Counted from the stretch's first letter, positions 1 to 6,492 are shown. The stretch is DNA of 8,062 nt from CAZILN01 sp964540005 (GCA_964540005.1 CAZILN010000266.1:1-8062); one strand, 5' to 3'. A program made the numbers and translations. Notes: generated by a model not told the origin, from the sequence alone.

Positions 1-564
1 AGCCGTGGTCCCGGAAGTATAGCATATATTGGCATCGTCATCACCCTGCACACCCTGCCAGGTTTTTGTGAATTCTTCCTGCTGCCCTGACAGGTATTCA
101 TCTCCCATTTTGCAGACATCATCCATTAGCACATCTTTTTCATCCAGGAGTCCGGGTGCATCCATATAGATGACCTTTTCAAGGCCCTCCAACTCGTATT
201 TAAATTCCTTTAGCTTATCGGCCTGCCGCGCCGAAACAATGATCATCCTTGTTCCGGAATGTTCCAGGCGGAACTTTATTTCAGCTGGTTCTGCAAGCTT
301 AACAGACAGTGGCACATTTATAGCTCCTGTATAAAGTATCCCAAGTTCTGCTATGACCCAGTCTTTTCTTCCTTCAGCCAGCAAGGCCAGGCGGTCGCCC
401 TTTTTAACACCCATGCTTATGAGTCCGGCTGCCAGACGATGCACTTCTTTACGTATGTCGGCATAGGTGTACGCTTTATATTCACCGGTAGTTTTCTCAA
501 GGATGTAGGTATTATCGGGGAATTTATTCACACAATCTTCAAAAAGCTGATTCAGGGTCTTCAT
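1..564 (-). CDS. Long-chain acyl-CoA synthetase (AMP-forming), N-terminal part, cut by window edge
   Basis: This is the first 188 codons of an AMP-binding (ANL superfamily) enzyme. Full-length members activate a fatty acid with ATP to an acyl-adenylate and then transfer it to CoA. The frame is open from the ATG at 564 to the window edge. The protein starts MKTLNQLFEDCVNKFPDNTY and shows the usual N-terminal features: TYADIRKEV near residue 33, GVKKGDRLALLAEGRKDW at 52-69, and GILYTGAINVPLS at 75-87. The visible part ends in YTSGTTA (182-188), the start of the phosphate-binding loop, normally followed by xPKG outside this window. The Ala where many homologues have Gly is, as I recall, common in Bacteroidota members. 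About 400 more residues are expected. The leader has no Shine-Dalgarno sequence. The gene is divergent from the MFS gene. Substrate chain length cannot be read here; long-chain (FadD-like) is the most likely assignment. Confidence 0.9.
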   Translation of the reverse strand, partial: MKTLNQLFEDCVNKFPDNTYILEKTTGEYKAYTYADIRKEVHRLAAGLISMGVKKGDRLALLAEGRKDWVIAELGILYTGAINVPLSVKLAEPAEIKFRLEHSGTRMIIVSARQADKLKEFKYELEGLEKVIYMDAPGLLDEKDVLMDDVCKMGDEYLSGQQEEFTKTWQGVQGDDDANICYTSGTTA

Positions 565-813
565 TTTACCACTGGTTTTAAGTATGAAAGAATATATCTT
601 TAAAGTACCCGTCAATTTAGCAAAAAAAATCAGTAGAGGAAAGAGCCTTTTTACCAGTATCTCCAATTTATCCGGGAGCTGGTATTATATTATTATTATA
701 TTTACCTCCCATACAAAATCAAATCTTCTGATCATAAAATCCTCATCATAGAGGCATTAGCGAGTCAAAGATCAATGTAAAAAGGTAATGATAACTAATA
801 AATAAATTATCAT
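565..813. other. Divergent intergenic region, acyl-CoA synthetase / MFS transporter
   Basis: These 249 bp separate two divergent start codons, so both promoters should lie here. I see no coding potential and no convincing TAnnTTTG element with a correctly spaced TTTG on either strand. Towards the acyl-CoA synthetase the best candidates match only 4 of 6 conserved positions. The 20 bases before the MFS start are almost all A and T, typical of Bacteroidota leaders that lack a Shine-Dalgarno sequence. The one structured element is the bulged inverted repeat at 674-710, listed separately. Confidence 0.6.
674..710. repeat. AT-rich bulged inverted repeat in the divergent promoter region
   Basis: GGGA (674-677) and GGTA (681-684), separated by a 3-base bulge GCT, pair with TACC (703-706) and TCCC (707-710). 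This gives an 8-bp arm on each side. Inside lies an A/T-only stretch of TTA triplets with a further ATAT/ATAT pairing (687-690 with 698-701). There is no adjacent U-tract and the element sits between divergent genes, so a terminator is unlikely. An operator, or chance structure in AT-rich DNA, are the alternatives. Confidence 0.35.
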
Positions 814-2184
814 ATGAACCAGATCGCACAAAATCTCAGAGAGAAAAAAGGATTCCGTTGGTTTGTCCTTATACTCGTCAGCCTTACCATGGCTACCAAT
901 TATTATTTCTACGATGCGCTGAATCCGTTGAAACAACATATGGGGGAGATACTGGGATTCAGTTCCACTGATTTCGGATTATTCATGTCTGCCTATTCAA
1001 TTCCCAATGTCTTTCTTCTGATGGCTGTCCTGGGAGGTATGATAGCCGACAGGCTGGGAATAAGGATTACCGGGTCTACCTTCGTCTTTCTGATGGCTTC
1101 CGGGGCCATAATTACGGCATACGGAGCTTCCGGTTATTTCAATTCAGGTGGTTTCGGCTATGATTTTTTCAATTCTTTCCTGACAAAACATACACCGGCC
1201 TTTAAGGTAATGTTCCTTGGGTATTTCATTTTCGGACTGGGAGCAGAAACCAGTATCGTCGTTTTTAGTAAGATCGTGGTAAAATGGTTCAAGGGAAAAG
1301 AACTGGCTTTTGCCATGGGGACCAACCTGGCTATTGCCAGGCTTGGAGCAGCACTTTCCCTGGTTGTCACACCTGCCCTTGTAGAACCTGTCTGGACCCG
1401 TCCTATCTGGTTCGGAGCCCTTTTACTGTGCATCGGGTTCCTCATGTTCCTGTTCTACACAACAATTGATTTCCGTCTGGATAAACAGGTGAAAATTGAT
1501 GTGAGTGAAGAAGATAAATTCCGCCTGGTTGATGTGGTTGACCTTCTAAAAGACCGTTCATTCATATATATTGCGCTCCTTTGTGTCACCTTTTATTCGG
1601 CTGTATTCCCATTCATCAAATTTGCCCCTGATCTGCTGCAGAATAAGTTCGGACTGTCTATTGCCTTAAGCGGACTTGTCTCATCGATTGTTTACTGGGC
1701 AACTATTGTCTGTACTCCTTTGATTGGTTTGTTTACAGATTTTAAAGGCAGATCTGCTTCCCTGATGATGCTGGGCTCAGTAATGCTGATTTTCGTTCAT
1801 CTCAGTTTATCCCTTACACGCATGACCCCCTATGTGCCAATGGCAATGTTGGGGATAGCCTTCTCCCTGATACCCGCAGCCATGTGGCCTTCGGTGGCAA
1901 AGATCGTAAAGGAATCACGGCTTGGTACTGCCTATGGACTGATGTTCTCGATTCAGAATCTTGGACTGTGGGCTTTCCCTATCCTTATAGGGACGGTCCT
2001 TGACAGGTCAAATCCCGGGGTTACACCAGAACTGGTGGCTGATGGACAGGCTGTTTATGATTATACCAAGCCCATTCTCATGCTTGCGGTACTGGGATTT
2101 TTCGGACTGTTGTTTGCTTTCCTGCTGAAGCGGGATGATAAAACTTCCGGGTATGGACTGGAGCGACCGAACAAGATCGAATAA
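814..2184 (+). CDS. MFS transporter, MFSD1-like
   Basis: This 456-residue inner-membrane protein has about 12 hydrophobic helices, roughly at 16-34, 54-76, 86-106, 132-152, 164-190, 196-215, 250-270, 280-303, 315-334, 340-360, 372-396 and 420-438. MFS motif A is clear after helix 2 (GGMIADRLGIR, 74-84, with D79, R80 and R84). A degenerate copy follows helix 8 (GLFTDFKGR, 305-313). WFKGKELAFAMGTNLAIARLG (from 158) and LGTAYGLMFSIQNLGL (370-385) closely resemble what I remember of eukaryotic MFSD1, a lysosomal transporter reported to carry dipeptides. The NYYFYD segment near 29 fits as well. The loop between helices 3 and 4 (about 105-130) is long and Gly/Phe-rich. The charged linker at 220-248 is the usual central cytoplasmic loop. 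The substrate is unknown; small peptides are a guess by homology. The gene stands alone on the plus strand, divergent from the acyl-CoA synthetase and convergent with purA. The start at 814 is preceded by an A/T-only leader. Confidence 0.88.
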   Translation: MNQIAQNLREKKGFRWFVLILVSLTMATNYYFYDALNPLKQHMGEILGFSSTDFGLFMSAYSIPNVFLLMAVLGGMIADRLGIRITGSTFVFLMASGAIITAYGASGYFNSGGFGYDFFNSFLTKHTPAFKVMFLGYFIFGLGAETSIVVFSKIVVKWFKGKELAFAMGTNLAIARLGAALSLVVTPALVEPVWTRPIWFGALLLCIGFLMFLFYTTIDFRLDKQVKIDVSEEDKFRLVDVVDLLKDRSFIYIALLCVTFYSAVFPFIKFAPDLLQNKFGLSIALSGLVSSIVYWATIVCTPLIGLFTDFKGRSASLMMLGSVMLIFVHLSLSLTRMTPYVPMAMLGIAFSLIPAAMWPSVAKIVKESRLGTAYGLMFSIQNLGLWAFPILIGTVLDRSNPGVTPELVADGQAVYDYTKPILMLAVLGFFGLLFAFLLKRDDKTSGYGLERPNKIE

Positions 2185-2245
2185 GTTCACAGGTTCGCAG
2201 GTTCCAGGCTTTCAGGTTCGAAAGGAAAAAGTAACAGGTTCAAAT
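2185..2245. repeat. CAGGTTC short-repeat cluster between convergent genes
   Basis: The 61-bp gap between the MFS and purA stop codons holds four exact CAGGTTC heptamers (2190-2196, 2198-2204, 2213-2219, 2235-2241). A degenerate copy, CAGGCTT (2205-2211), lies among them. The first four units are spaced 7-8 bp apart, so the first half is a degenerate tandem array. There is no strong hairpin with a U-tract in either direction. A 5-bp CTTTC/GAAAG stem (2209-2213 with 2220-2224) is too weak to call a terminator. Confidence 0.7.
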
Positions 2246-3508
2246 TTAGCGTTCGACGTACTCTTTGCGGTTGGGTCCCAGCGAGACAAAGGAAACAGGA
2301 ACCCCTGTTGATTCTTCTATGAACTTTATATAATTCAGCAGTTCAACCGGCAGGTCCTCCGGCCGGGTAATTCCGGAAATATCAGATTTCCATGAAGGGA
2401 ACTCAGTATAAACAGGTTCGGTCAGTTTTGAAATGTCATAGGGCAGGAAATCAATGGTCTCATTTCCCAGCTTATATGATGAACAGACCTTTATAGTGTC
2501 AAAGTGACTGAGAACATCGGACTTGGTCATCATCAGATCAGTAACTCCATTTAGCATGATGGCATATCTGAGCAGGGGCAGGTCAAGCCAGCCACATCTC
2601 CTGGGCCGGCCTGTTGTAGCCCCGTATTCCACACCATGTTTCCTTAAAGATTCCCCTATTTCACCCACCTCTTCCGTAGGGAAGGGGCCTCCACCGACCC
2701 TGGTACAGTAAGCCTTGAAAACACCAAATACCCTGCCTATCCTCCGCGGAGCGATACCCAGGCCTGTACAGGCTCCTGCGGCGATGGTATTTGATGAGGT
2801 TACGTAAGGGTAGGAGCCAAAATCTATATCCAGCATGGTTCCCTGGGCTCCTTCTGCCAGGACGGATTTGCCGTCATCGAGGTATTTGTTGATCAGCTGC
2901 TCACTGTCTACCAGCTCGTATGAACGTATGGCATCTATTCCCTCGAACCACCCCTTTTCATAATCAGCCAGATCGTACTGGAAATCATACTGTTTTAGTA
3001 TTTCCTGATGCTTGGCCGTAAGTGCCCTGTATTTGTCCATAAAATCATCCTGGATGGTGTCGCCAACCCTTATCCCGTTGCGGCCGGTTTTATCCATGTA
3101 TGTGGGACTTATCCCCCTGAGGGTAGATCCGATTTTGGTCTTTCCTTTGGCAGCTTCAGAAGCGGCATCAAGGATACGGTGAGTGGGGAGAATTATATGC
3201 GTTTTTTTGGAGATCTTCAGCCGTTTGGACAGGTCAACCCCCAGTTTGGCGACCTGGTCTACCTCCTCCTTAAATGATATGGGATCAATAACCACTCCGT
3301 TGCCTACAATATTTACGCTGTTTTCCCTGAATACACCCGAGGGGATATTGTGCGTAATGTGCTTAATATTATTAAATTCGAGGGTATGTCCCGCATTCGG
3401 GCCTCCCTGGAACCTGGTAATAACATCATACCTGGGGGTGATAACATCAACAATTTTTCCTTTGCCTTCATCTCCCCACTGAAGGCCTAATAATACATCA
3501 ATATTCAT
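2246..3508 (-). CDS. purA: Adenylosuccinate synthetase
   Basis: This cytosolic enzyme of purine synthesis converts IMP, aspartate and GTP to adenylosuccinate, GDP and phosphate, the first committed step to AMP. The 420 residues match the usual length of about 425-430. All signature elements are present in order. GLQWGDEGKGK (8-18) contains the catalytic Asp13. GGPNAGHT (35-42) contains the catalytic His41. QGTMLDIDFGSYPYVTSSNT (222-241) is the IMP-binding region. GGGPFPTE is at 272-279, GATTGRPRRCGWLD at 296-309, and TKSD (328-331) is the guanine-recognition motif. SLGPNRKEYV (409-418) closes the protein. No key residue is missing. It is the last gene of the minus-strand block, 120 bp after the Fur-family gene. 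The terminator-like hairpin in that gap suggests purA has at least partly its own promoter. The best candidate element, TATCTTCA at 3537-3544 (minus), is weak. A 6-1-6 palindrome lies at 3571-3583. ppGpp inhibits this enzyme in studied bacteria, which makes the nearby RelA/SpoT gene relevant. Confidence 0.97.
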   Translation of the reverse strand: MNIDVLLGLQWGDEGKGKIVDVITPRYDVITRFQGGPNAGHTLEFNNIKHITHNIPSGVFRENSVNIVGNGVVIDPISFKEEVDQVAKLGVDLSKRLKISKKTHIILPTHRILDAASEAAKGKTKIGSTLRGISPTYMDKTGRNGIRVGDTIQDDFMDKYRALTAKHQEILKQYDFQYDLADYEKGWFEGIDAIRSYELVDSEQLINKYLDDGKSVLAEGAQGTMLDIDFGSYPYVTSSNTIAAGACTGLGIAPRRIGRVFGVFKAYCTRVGGGPFPTEEVGEIGESLRKHGVEYGATTGRPRRCGWLDLPLLRYAIMLNGVTDLMMTKSDVLSHFDTIKVCSSYKLGNETIDFLPYDISKLTEPVYTEFPSWKSDISGITRPEDLPVELLNYIKFIEESTGVPVSFVSLGPNRKEYVER

Positions 3509-3570
3509 ACTTGTAATGGATTAAATAACCGGTGTATGAAGATACGAACTATTTTTATCAGAATATTACT

Positions 3571-3583
3571 AAGTTAATAACTT
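3571..3583. promoter_or_regulatory. Perfect 6-1-6 palindrome upstream of purA, candidate operator
   Basis: AAGTTA-A-TAACTT is a perfect 6-bp inverted repeat around one central base, 63-75 bp before the purA start codon. A one-base centre is unsuited to an RNA hairpin but matches the symmetry of Fur-family operators, which are often 7-1-7 inverted repeats. The neighbouring gene encodes such a regulator. If the weak TATCTTCA element were the purA promoter, the site would sit near -40 to -53. The link to the regulator is inference. Confidence 0.35.
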
Positions 3584-3587
3584 GGGG

Positions 3588-3628
3588 AAAAAAAAATGTG
3601 AAGCGGGCTTTCAGAATACAAAAAGCCC
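3588..3628 (-). terminator. Terminator-like hairpin directly after the Fur-family gene
   Basis: On the minus strand, GGGCTTT (3628-3622) begins immediately after the TAA stop of the Fur-family gene. It pairs perfectly with AAAGCCC (3611-3605) across a 10-base loop. Nine consecutive T residues follow (3596-3588), but 8 bases separate the stem from the T-run. The geometry is therefore imperfect for intrinsic termination. It may attenuate readthrough from the regulator gene into purA rather than stop it fully. Confidence 0.5.
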
Positions 3629-4081
3629 TTATTTAGTTTCTTCTCCTTCGTCGGATAGGCCATAGATATATAGGGAGTGGTGAGAAGCTGTGAAATTATT
3701 AAGATCGCAGGCAGTCCTGATTATTTCATCTATCCGGGGGTCGCAAAATTCGATCACTTTTCCTGATTCCAGGTCAATAAGGTGATCATGCTGCATACAT
3801 TGATAGGCTTTTTCAAACTGGGCAATGTTCTTGCCGAACTGGTGCTTAATGACCAGGTTGCAGTCAAGGAGCAACTCAATGGTATTATAGAGTGTTGCCC
3901 TGCTGACCCTGTAATTTTTATTCTTCATAAAAATATACAGAGATTCGATATCGAAATGTCCGTCACGGGAGTAAATCTCATCAAGAATGGCATACCTTTC
4001 AGGAGTTTTTCGATGTCCCTTCTTTTCTAAGTAGTCGGTGAATATCTTTTTTACCGTTTCTTTAGTTTCTTCACTCACCAT
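3629..4081 (-). CDS. Fur-family transcriptional regulator lacking the zinc CxxC pair
   Basis: This 150-residue protein belongs to the Fur/PerR/Zur family of metal-responsive DNA-binding repressors, which act as dimers. The winged-helix domain spans about 10-88, with HRKTPERYAILDEIY at 23-37 and recognition helix SRATLYNTIELL at 60-71. The dimerisation domain contains QFEKAY (88-93), QHDHLIDLESGKVIEFCD (97-114) and HHSLYIYG (134-141). By alignment from memory with E. coli Fur, His42, Glu90, His98 and His100 preserve one regulatory metal site. In the second site one His is Gln97 and the Glu is Asp118. Both cysteines of the family's structural-zinc CxxC are replaced (D103, S106). Whether it senses iron, peroxide or another metal cannot be decided. 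The gene starts 78 bp after the RelA/SpoT stop, and its leader holds a candidate promoter overlapped by a repeated TTAGnCTAG element, suggesting autoregulation. The ATG at 4081 is the only start that fits the family's N-terminus. Confidence 0.92.
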   Translation of the reverse strand: MVSEETKETVKKIFTDYLEKKGHRKTPERYAILDEIYSRDGHFDIESLYIFMKNKNYRVSRATLYNTIELLLDCNLVIKHQFGKNIAQFEKAYQCMQHDHLIDLESGKVIEFCDPRIDEIIRTACDLNNFTASHHSLYIYGLSDEGEETK

Positions 4082-4084
4082 AAT

Positions 4085-4112
4085 CTAGTCTAATTAAAAA
4101 TAACTAGGCTAA
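4085..4112. promoter_or_regulatory. Paired TTAGnCTAG units, candidate autoregulatory operator
   Basis: Read on the minus strand, TTAGCCTAG (4112-4104) and TTAGACTAG (4093-4085) form two near-identical units, 8 of 9 bases matching, 19 bp apart start to start. Each unit contains a TAG-n-CTA inverted repeat with one central base. The pair lies just upstream of the Fur-family start codon, and the upstream unit overlaps the candidate -7 element. This arrangement fits binding by the regulator's own dimers on nearly the same DNA face. That is inference; the units do not match the classic Fur or PerR consensus. Confidence 0.45.
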
Positions 4113-4138
4113 AGTATAATTTTTTTTTTAATATGAAA
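4109..4138 (-). promoter_or_regulatory. Candidate Bacteroidota promoter for the Fur-family gene
   Basis: On the minus strand TACTTTAG (4116-4109) matches 5 of the 6 fixed positions of the Bacteroidota -7 element TAnnTTTG. A TTTC (4138-4135), one mismatch from TTTG, lies 18 bp upstream. The spacer contains ten consecutive A residues (4129-4120), a possible bent or UP-like tract. The predicted transcription start, near 4102, leaves a leader of about 20 bases. The regulator may also be transcribed by readthrough from RelA/SpoT. Confidence 0.4.
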
Positions 4139-4159
4139 ACCTGAAGGATATGATTTTTG

Positions 4160-6418
4160 TCAACTTTCCTCATCAATATCTTCAACGCGGTTAACCGATT
4201 CGACTCCCTTTATCCTGATGAGGTTCATAATCAGATTATTAAGGTCTTTGGTATTATGAACATACAGATCTATAGTCCCTTCGAATATACCATCATGACC
4301 GGCAAGGTTAATATTTCTTATGTTCACATCAAGGTCCTTGGAAATAACGGTAGTGATATTATTATAAATACCGAACTTATCAACTCCCTTGACACTTATC
4401 CTTACCAGGTACGAGAGTATCTTATGGGTGGTCCATTTGATGGGGAGTATGCGGTGGCCCTGGCTTGACATGAGTTTTACCGCATTGGGACAGTTGGCTT
4501 TATGTATGATAATGGTGTTGTCCTGTGAGAGGAGTCCCACTACATTATCCCCGGGAATAGGATTACAGCACTTGGCAAGATAGTATTCCGTCTCCGAGGA
4601 ATCAATGTTTTCCCTGACGACGAAAGGGGATTTGGTATCAATTTTCTTCTGGTTTGCCTGCTTGGCCGGATCCTCTTTCTTGCTCTTTGAACTGAAACCA
4701 AGCTGAACTTCCCAGTACCTGATCCACTTATTCTTGGTATTCTTTTTCAGGATGCGTTTCAGTTCGTCGAGGGTGATCAGGCCGCTTCCTATATTACTGT
4801 AGAATTCATCCTTTGAGCTTATCTCATAGGCAGGCAGAAGCTTCTTGAATATCCTTGAACTGGGTTTAAGGCTGAGATCATTGAGTTTGTCCTCCAGGAT
4901 GCTTTTTCCTTTTTCAATGCGGTTTTTTGTTTCTGCTTTCAGGGAAGATTTGATAGAGGATTTTGCCTTGGCAGTAACTACGTATTCAAGCCAGTCGGGT
5001 TTTGCTTTCTGGCTGTCGGAGGTCAGTATCTCTACCTGGTCACCGCTCTTAAGCCCGTGATTAAGAGAAACCAGCTTGTGGTTGATTTTGGCGCCAATAG
5101 CCTTATTCCCTATCTCGGTGTGGATCTCGTAGGCAAAATCGAGGGCTGTGGCTGATTTTGGCATAGTTTTAATTTCACCCTTGGGAGTAAAAACAAGTAT
5201 CTCGGATGCAAATAGATTCAGTTTGAAATCATCGAGAAATTCCAGTGCATTTGACCCCGGGTTCTCAAGTAGTTCCCTTATGCGTTTGATCCAGTTATCA
5301 AGTTCACTTCCCTCCCTGGGAGATTCGCCTGATTCCTTGTAGGACCAGTGTGCTGCGAATCCCCTTTCTGCAATCTCATCCATTCTTTTACTGCGGATCT
5401 GTACTTCCACCCATTTCCCATGGGGCCCCATGACAGTTATATGCAGGGCTTCGTAGCCGTTTGCCTTGGGTGTACTAACCCAGTCCCTGATACGGTCCGG
5501 CTTGGGCAGATAGGTGTCGGTTATTATCGAGTAAATATTCCAGCACTGTGTTTTTTCCGGAGTATCCTTTAATGGTTCAAAAACTATCCTGATAGCCAGC
5601 AGGTCATATACTTCTTCAAAAGGAATGTTCTTCTGCTGCATTTTATTCCAGATGGAATATATGGATTTAGGCCGTCCCGAAATATCGTAAGTGAATCCTG
5701 CATCGTCTAGTTTTTTGATTATTGGCAGGGCGAAATTATTAATCATATGCTGCCTCCTGGTCTCGTTATCCTTGATATTATCCAGCAGGTCCTGGTAGAT
5801 CTTCGGATAACGGTATTTCAGGCTCAGGTCCTCTAGTTCGGTCTTGATGGCATATAATCCCAGGCGATGGGCTAGGGGGGCATATAAATAGATGGTCTCG
5901 CCCGACATCTTGATCTTTTTATTGGGTGGCAGGGAATCCAGAGTACGCATGTTATGCAGCCTGTCTGCAAGCTTGATAAGGATCACACGTACATCATCCG
6001 AGAGTGTCAGCAACATTTTCCTGAAGTTCTCAGCCTGCAGGGAAGATTTATTGTCAAAAACTCCCGAGATTTTGGTAAGGCCGTCGATGATTGAGGCAAT
6101 TTTCTTCCCGAAATGATTCTCAATATCTTCAAGAGTATACTCGGTATCCTCTACAACATCATGCAAAAGGGCACTGATAACGGATTTTGGACCCAGGCCG
6201 ATTTCGTGCGTGACTATTTTTGCAACAGCAATGGGGTGAAGGATAAATGGTTCACCAGATTTCCTTCGCGTTCCCTTATGGGCCTCATAGGCCAGCCTGT
6301 ATGCTTTCCGGATCAACCTCAGATCGGTTTTCCGTTCATCACAACGGGTACAGTTAGCCAGAAGGTCATCGAAATGTTCCTGTATCAGCTCTTCTTCTGT
6401 TTTGGTCAGCACAGTCAT
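4160..6418 (-). CDS. spoT: Bifunctional (p)ppGpp synthetase/hydrolase, RelA/SpoT family
   Basis: This 752-residue cytosolic, long-form RSH enzyme makes (p)ppGpp from ATP and GDP/GTP and hydrolyses it, driving the stringent response. The HD hydrolase domain (about 37-190) keeps His61, HD at 86-87, ED at 90-91 and DRLHNMRT at 152-159, so hydrolysis should be active. The synthetase domain (about 235-360) keeps GRPKSIYSIW (248-257), YDLLAIRI (271-278), TPKANGYEALH (316-326) and VEVQIR (337-342, with Glu338). The charge motif reads R309-I-R-D rather than the RxKD usual in bifunctional enzymes, and is clearly not the ExDD of synthetase-only RelA. The TGS domain is at about 400-466, a zinc-finger-like CCNPIPGD at 617-624 with HKANC at 639-643, and the ACT domain at about 668-748. 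Both activities look intact, so bifunctional SpoT/Rel is the best call. The gene follows the secreted Fn3 gene by 74 bp and precedes the Fur-family gene by 78 bp. The ATG at 6418 is abutted by an inverted repeat. Confidence 0.97.
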   Translation of the reverse strand: MTVLTKTEEELIQEHFDDLLANCTRCDERKTDLRLIRKAYRLAYEAHKGTRRKSGEPFILHPIAVAKIVTHEIGLGPKSVISALLHDVVEDTEYTLEDIENHFGKKIASIIDGLTKISGVFDNKSSLQAENFRKMLLTLSDDVRVILIKLADRLHNMRTLDSLPPNKKIKMSGETIYLYAPLAHRLGLYAIKTELEDLSLKYRYPKIYQDLLDNIKDNETRRQHMINNFALPIIKKLDDAGFTYDISGRPKSIYSIWNKMQQKNIPFEEVYDLLAIRIVFEPLKDTPEKTQCWNIYSIITDTYLPKPDRIRDWVSTPKANGYEALHITVMGPHGKWVEVQIRSKRMDEIAERGFAAHWSYKESGESPREGSELDNWIKRIRELLENPGSNALEFLDDFKLNLFASEILVFTPKGEIKTMPKSATALDFAYEIHTEIGNKAIGAKINHKLVSLNHGLKSGDQVEILTSDSQKAKPDWLEYVVTAKAKSSIKSSLKAETKNRIEKGKSILEDKLNDLSLKPSSRIFKKLLPAYEISSKDEFYSNIGSGLITLDELKRILKKNTKNKWIRYWEVQLGFSSKSKKEDPAKQANQKKIDTKSPFVVRENIDSSETEYYLAKCCNPIPGDNVVGLLSQDNTIIIHKANCPNAVKLMSSQGHRILPIKWTTHKILSYLVRISVKGVDKFGIYNNITTVISKDLDVNIRNINLAGHDGIFEGTIDLYVHNTKDLNNLIMNLIRIKGVESVNRVEDIDEES

Positions 6419-6446
6419 CAGCTAAAAATTGATAGCTGTAAAATTA
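6419..6446 (-). promoter_or_regulatory. Inverted repeat abutting the RelA/SpoT start, with candidate -7 element
   Basis: On the minus strand CAGCTA (6438-6433) and TAGCTG (6424-6419) form a perfect 6-bp inverted repeat with an 8-base A/T-rich loop. Its last base touches the ATG at 6418. Immediately upstream, overlapping nothing, TAATTTTA (6446-6439) matches 5 of 6 fixed positions of TAnnTTTG. Only a CTG lies 19 bases further up in place of TTTG. The -7 element would put the transcript start inside the repeat. The repeat is thus more likely an operator if that promoter is real, or a translation-affecting hairpin if transcription starts further upstream. Confidence 0.35.
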
Positions 6447-6492
6447 CTTATTTTATTCTATTTTTCAGGGAAGGCGAGCAGATCTTGGGAGA

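Noticed and set aside
259..603. Plus-strand open frame of 114 codons opposite the acyl-CoA synthetase
   Set aside because: It lies almost wholly antisense to a clearly conserved coding region, and its translation is Cys- and aromatic-rich with no recognisable domain.
2205..2230. Possible bidirectional terminator between the MFS gene and purA
   Set aside because: The CTTTC/GAAAG stem is only 5 bp and is not followed by a U-tract in either direction.
3183..3482. Plus-strand open frame of 99 codons within purA
   Set aside because: It is antisense to the most conserved N-terminal part of PurA, and its product resembles no family I know.
3571..3583. The 6-1-6 palindrome as an RNA hairpin or terminator
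   Set aside because: A one-base loop is not possible in RNA; opening it to a 5-base loop leaves only a 4-bp stem with no adjacent U-tract in the right direction.
4157..4468. Plus-strand open frame of 103 codons over the 3' end of the RelA/SpoT gene
   Set aside because: It is antisense to the ACT domain and has no independent evidence such as a domain or leader.
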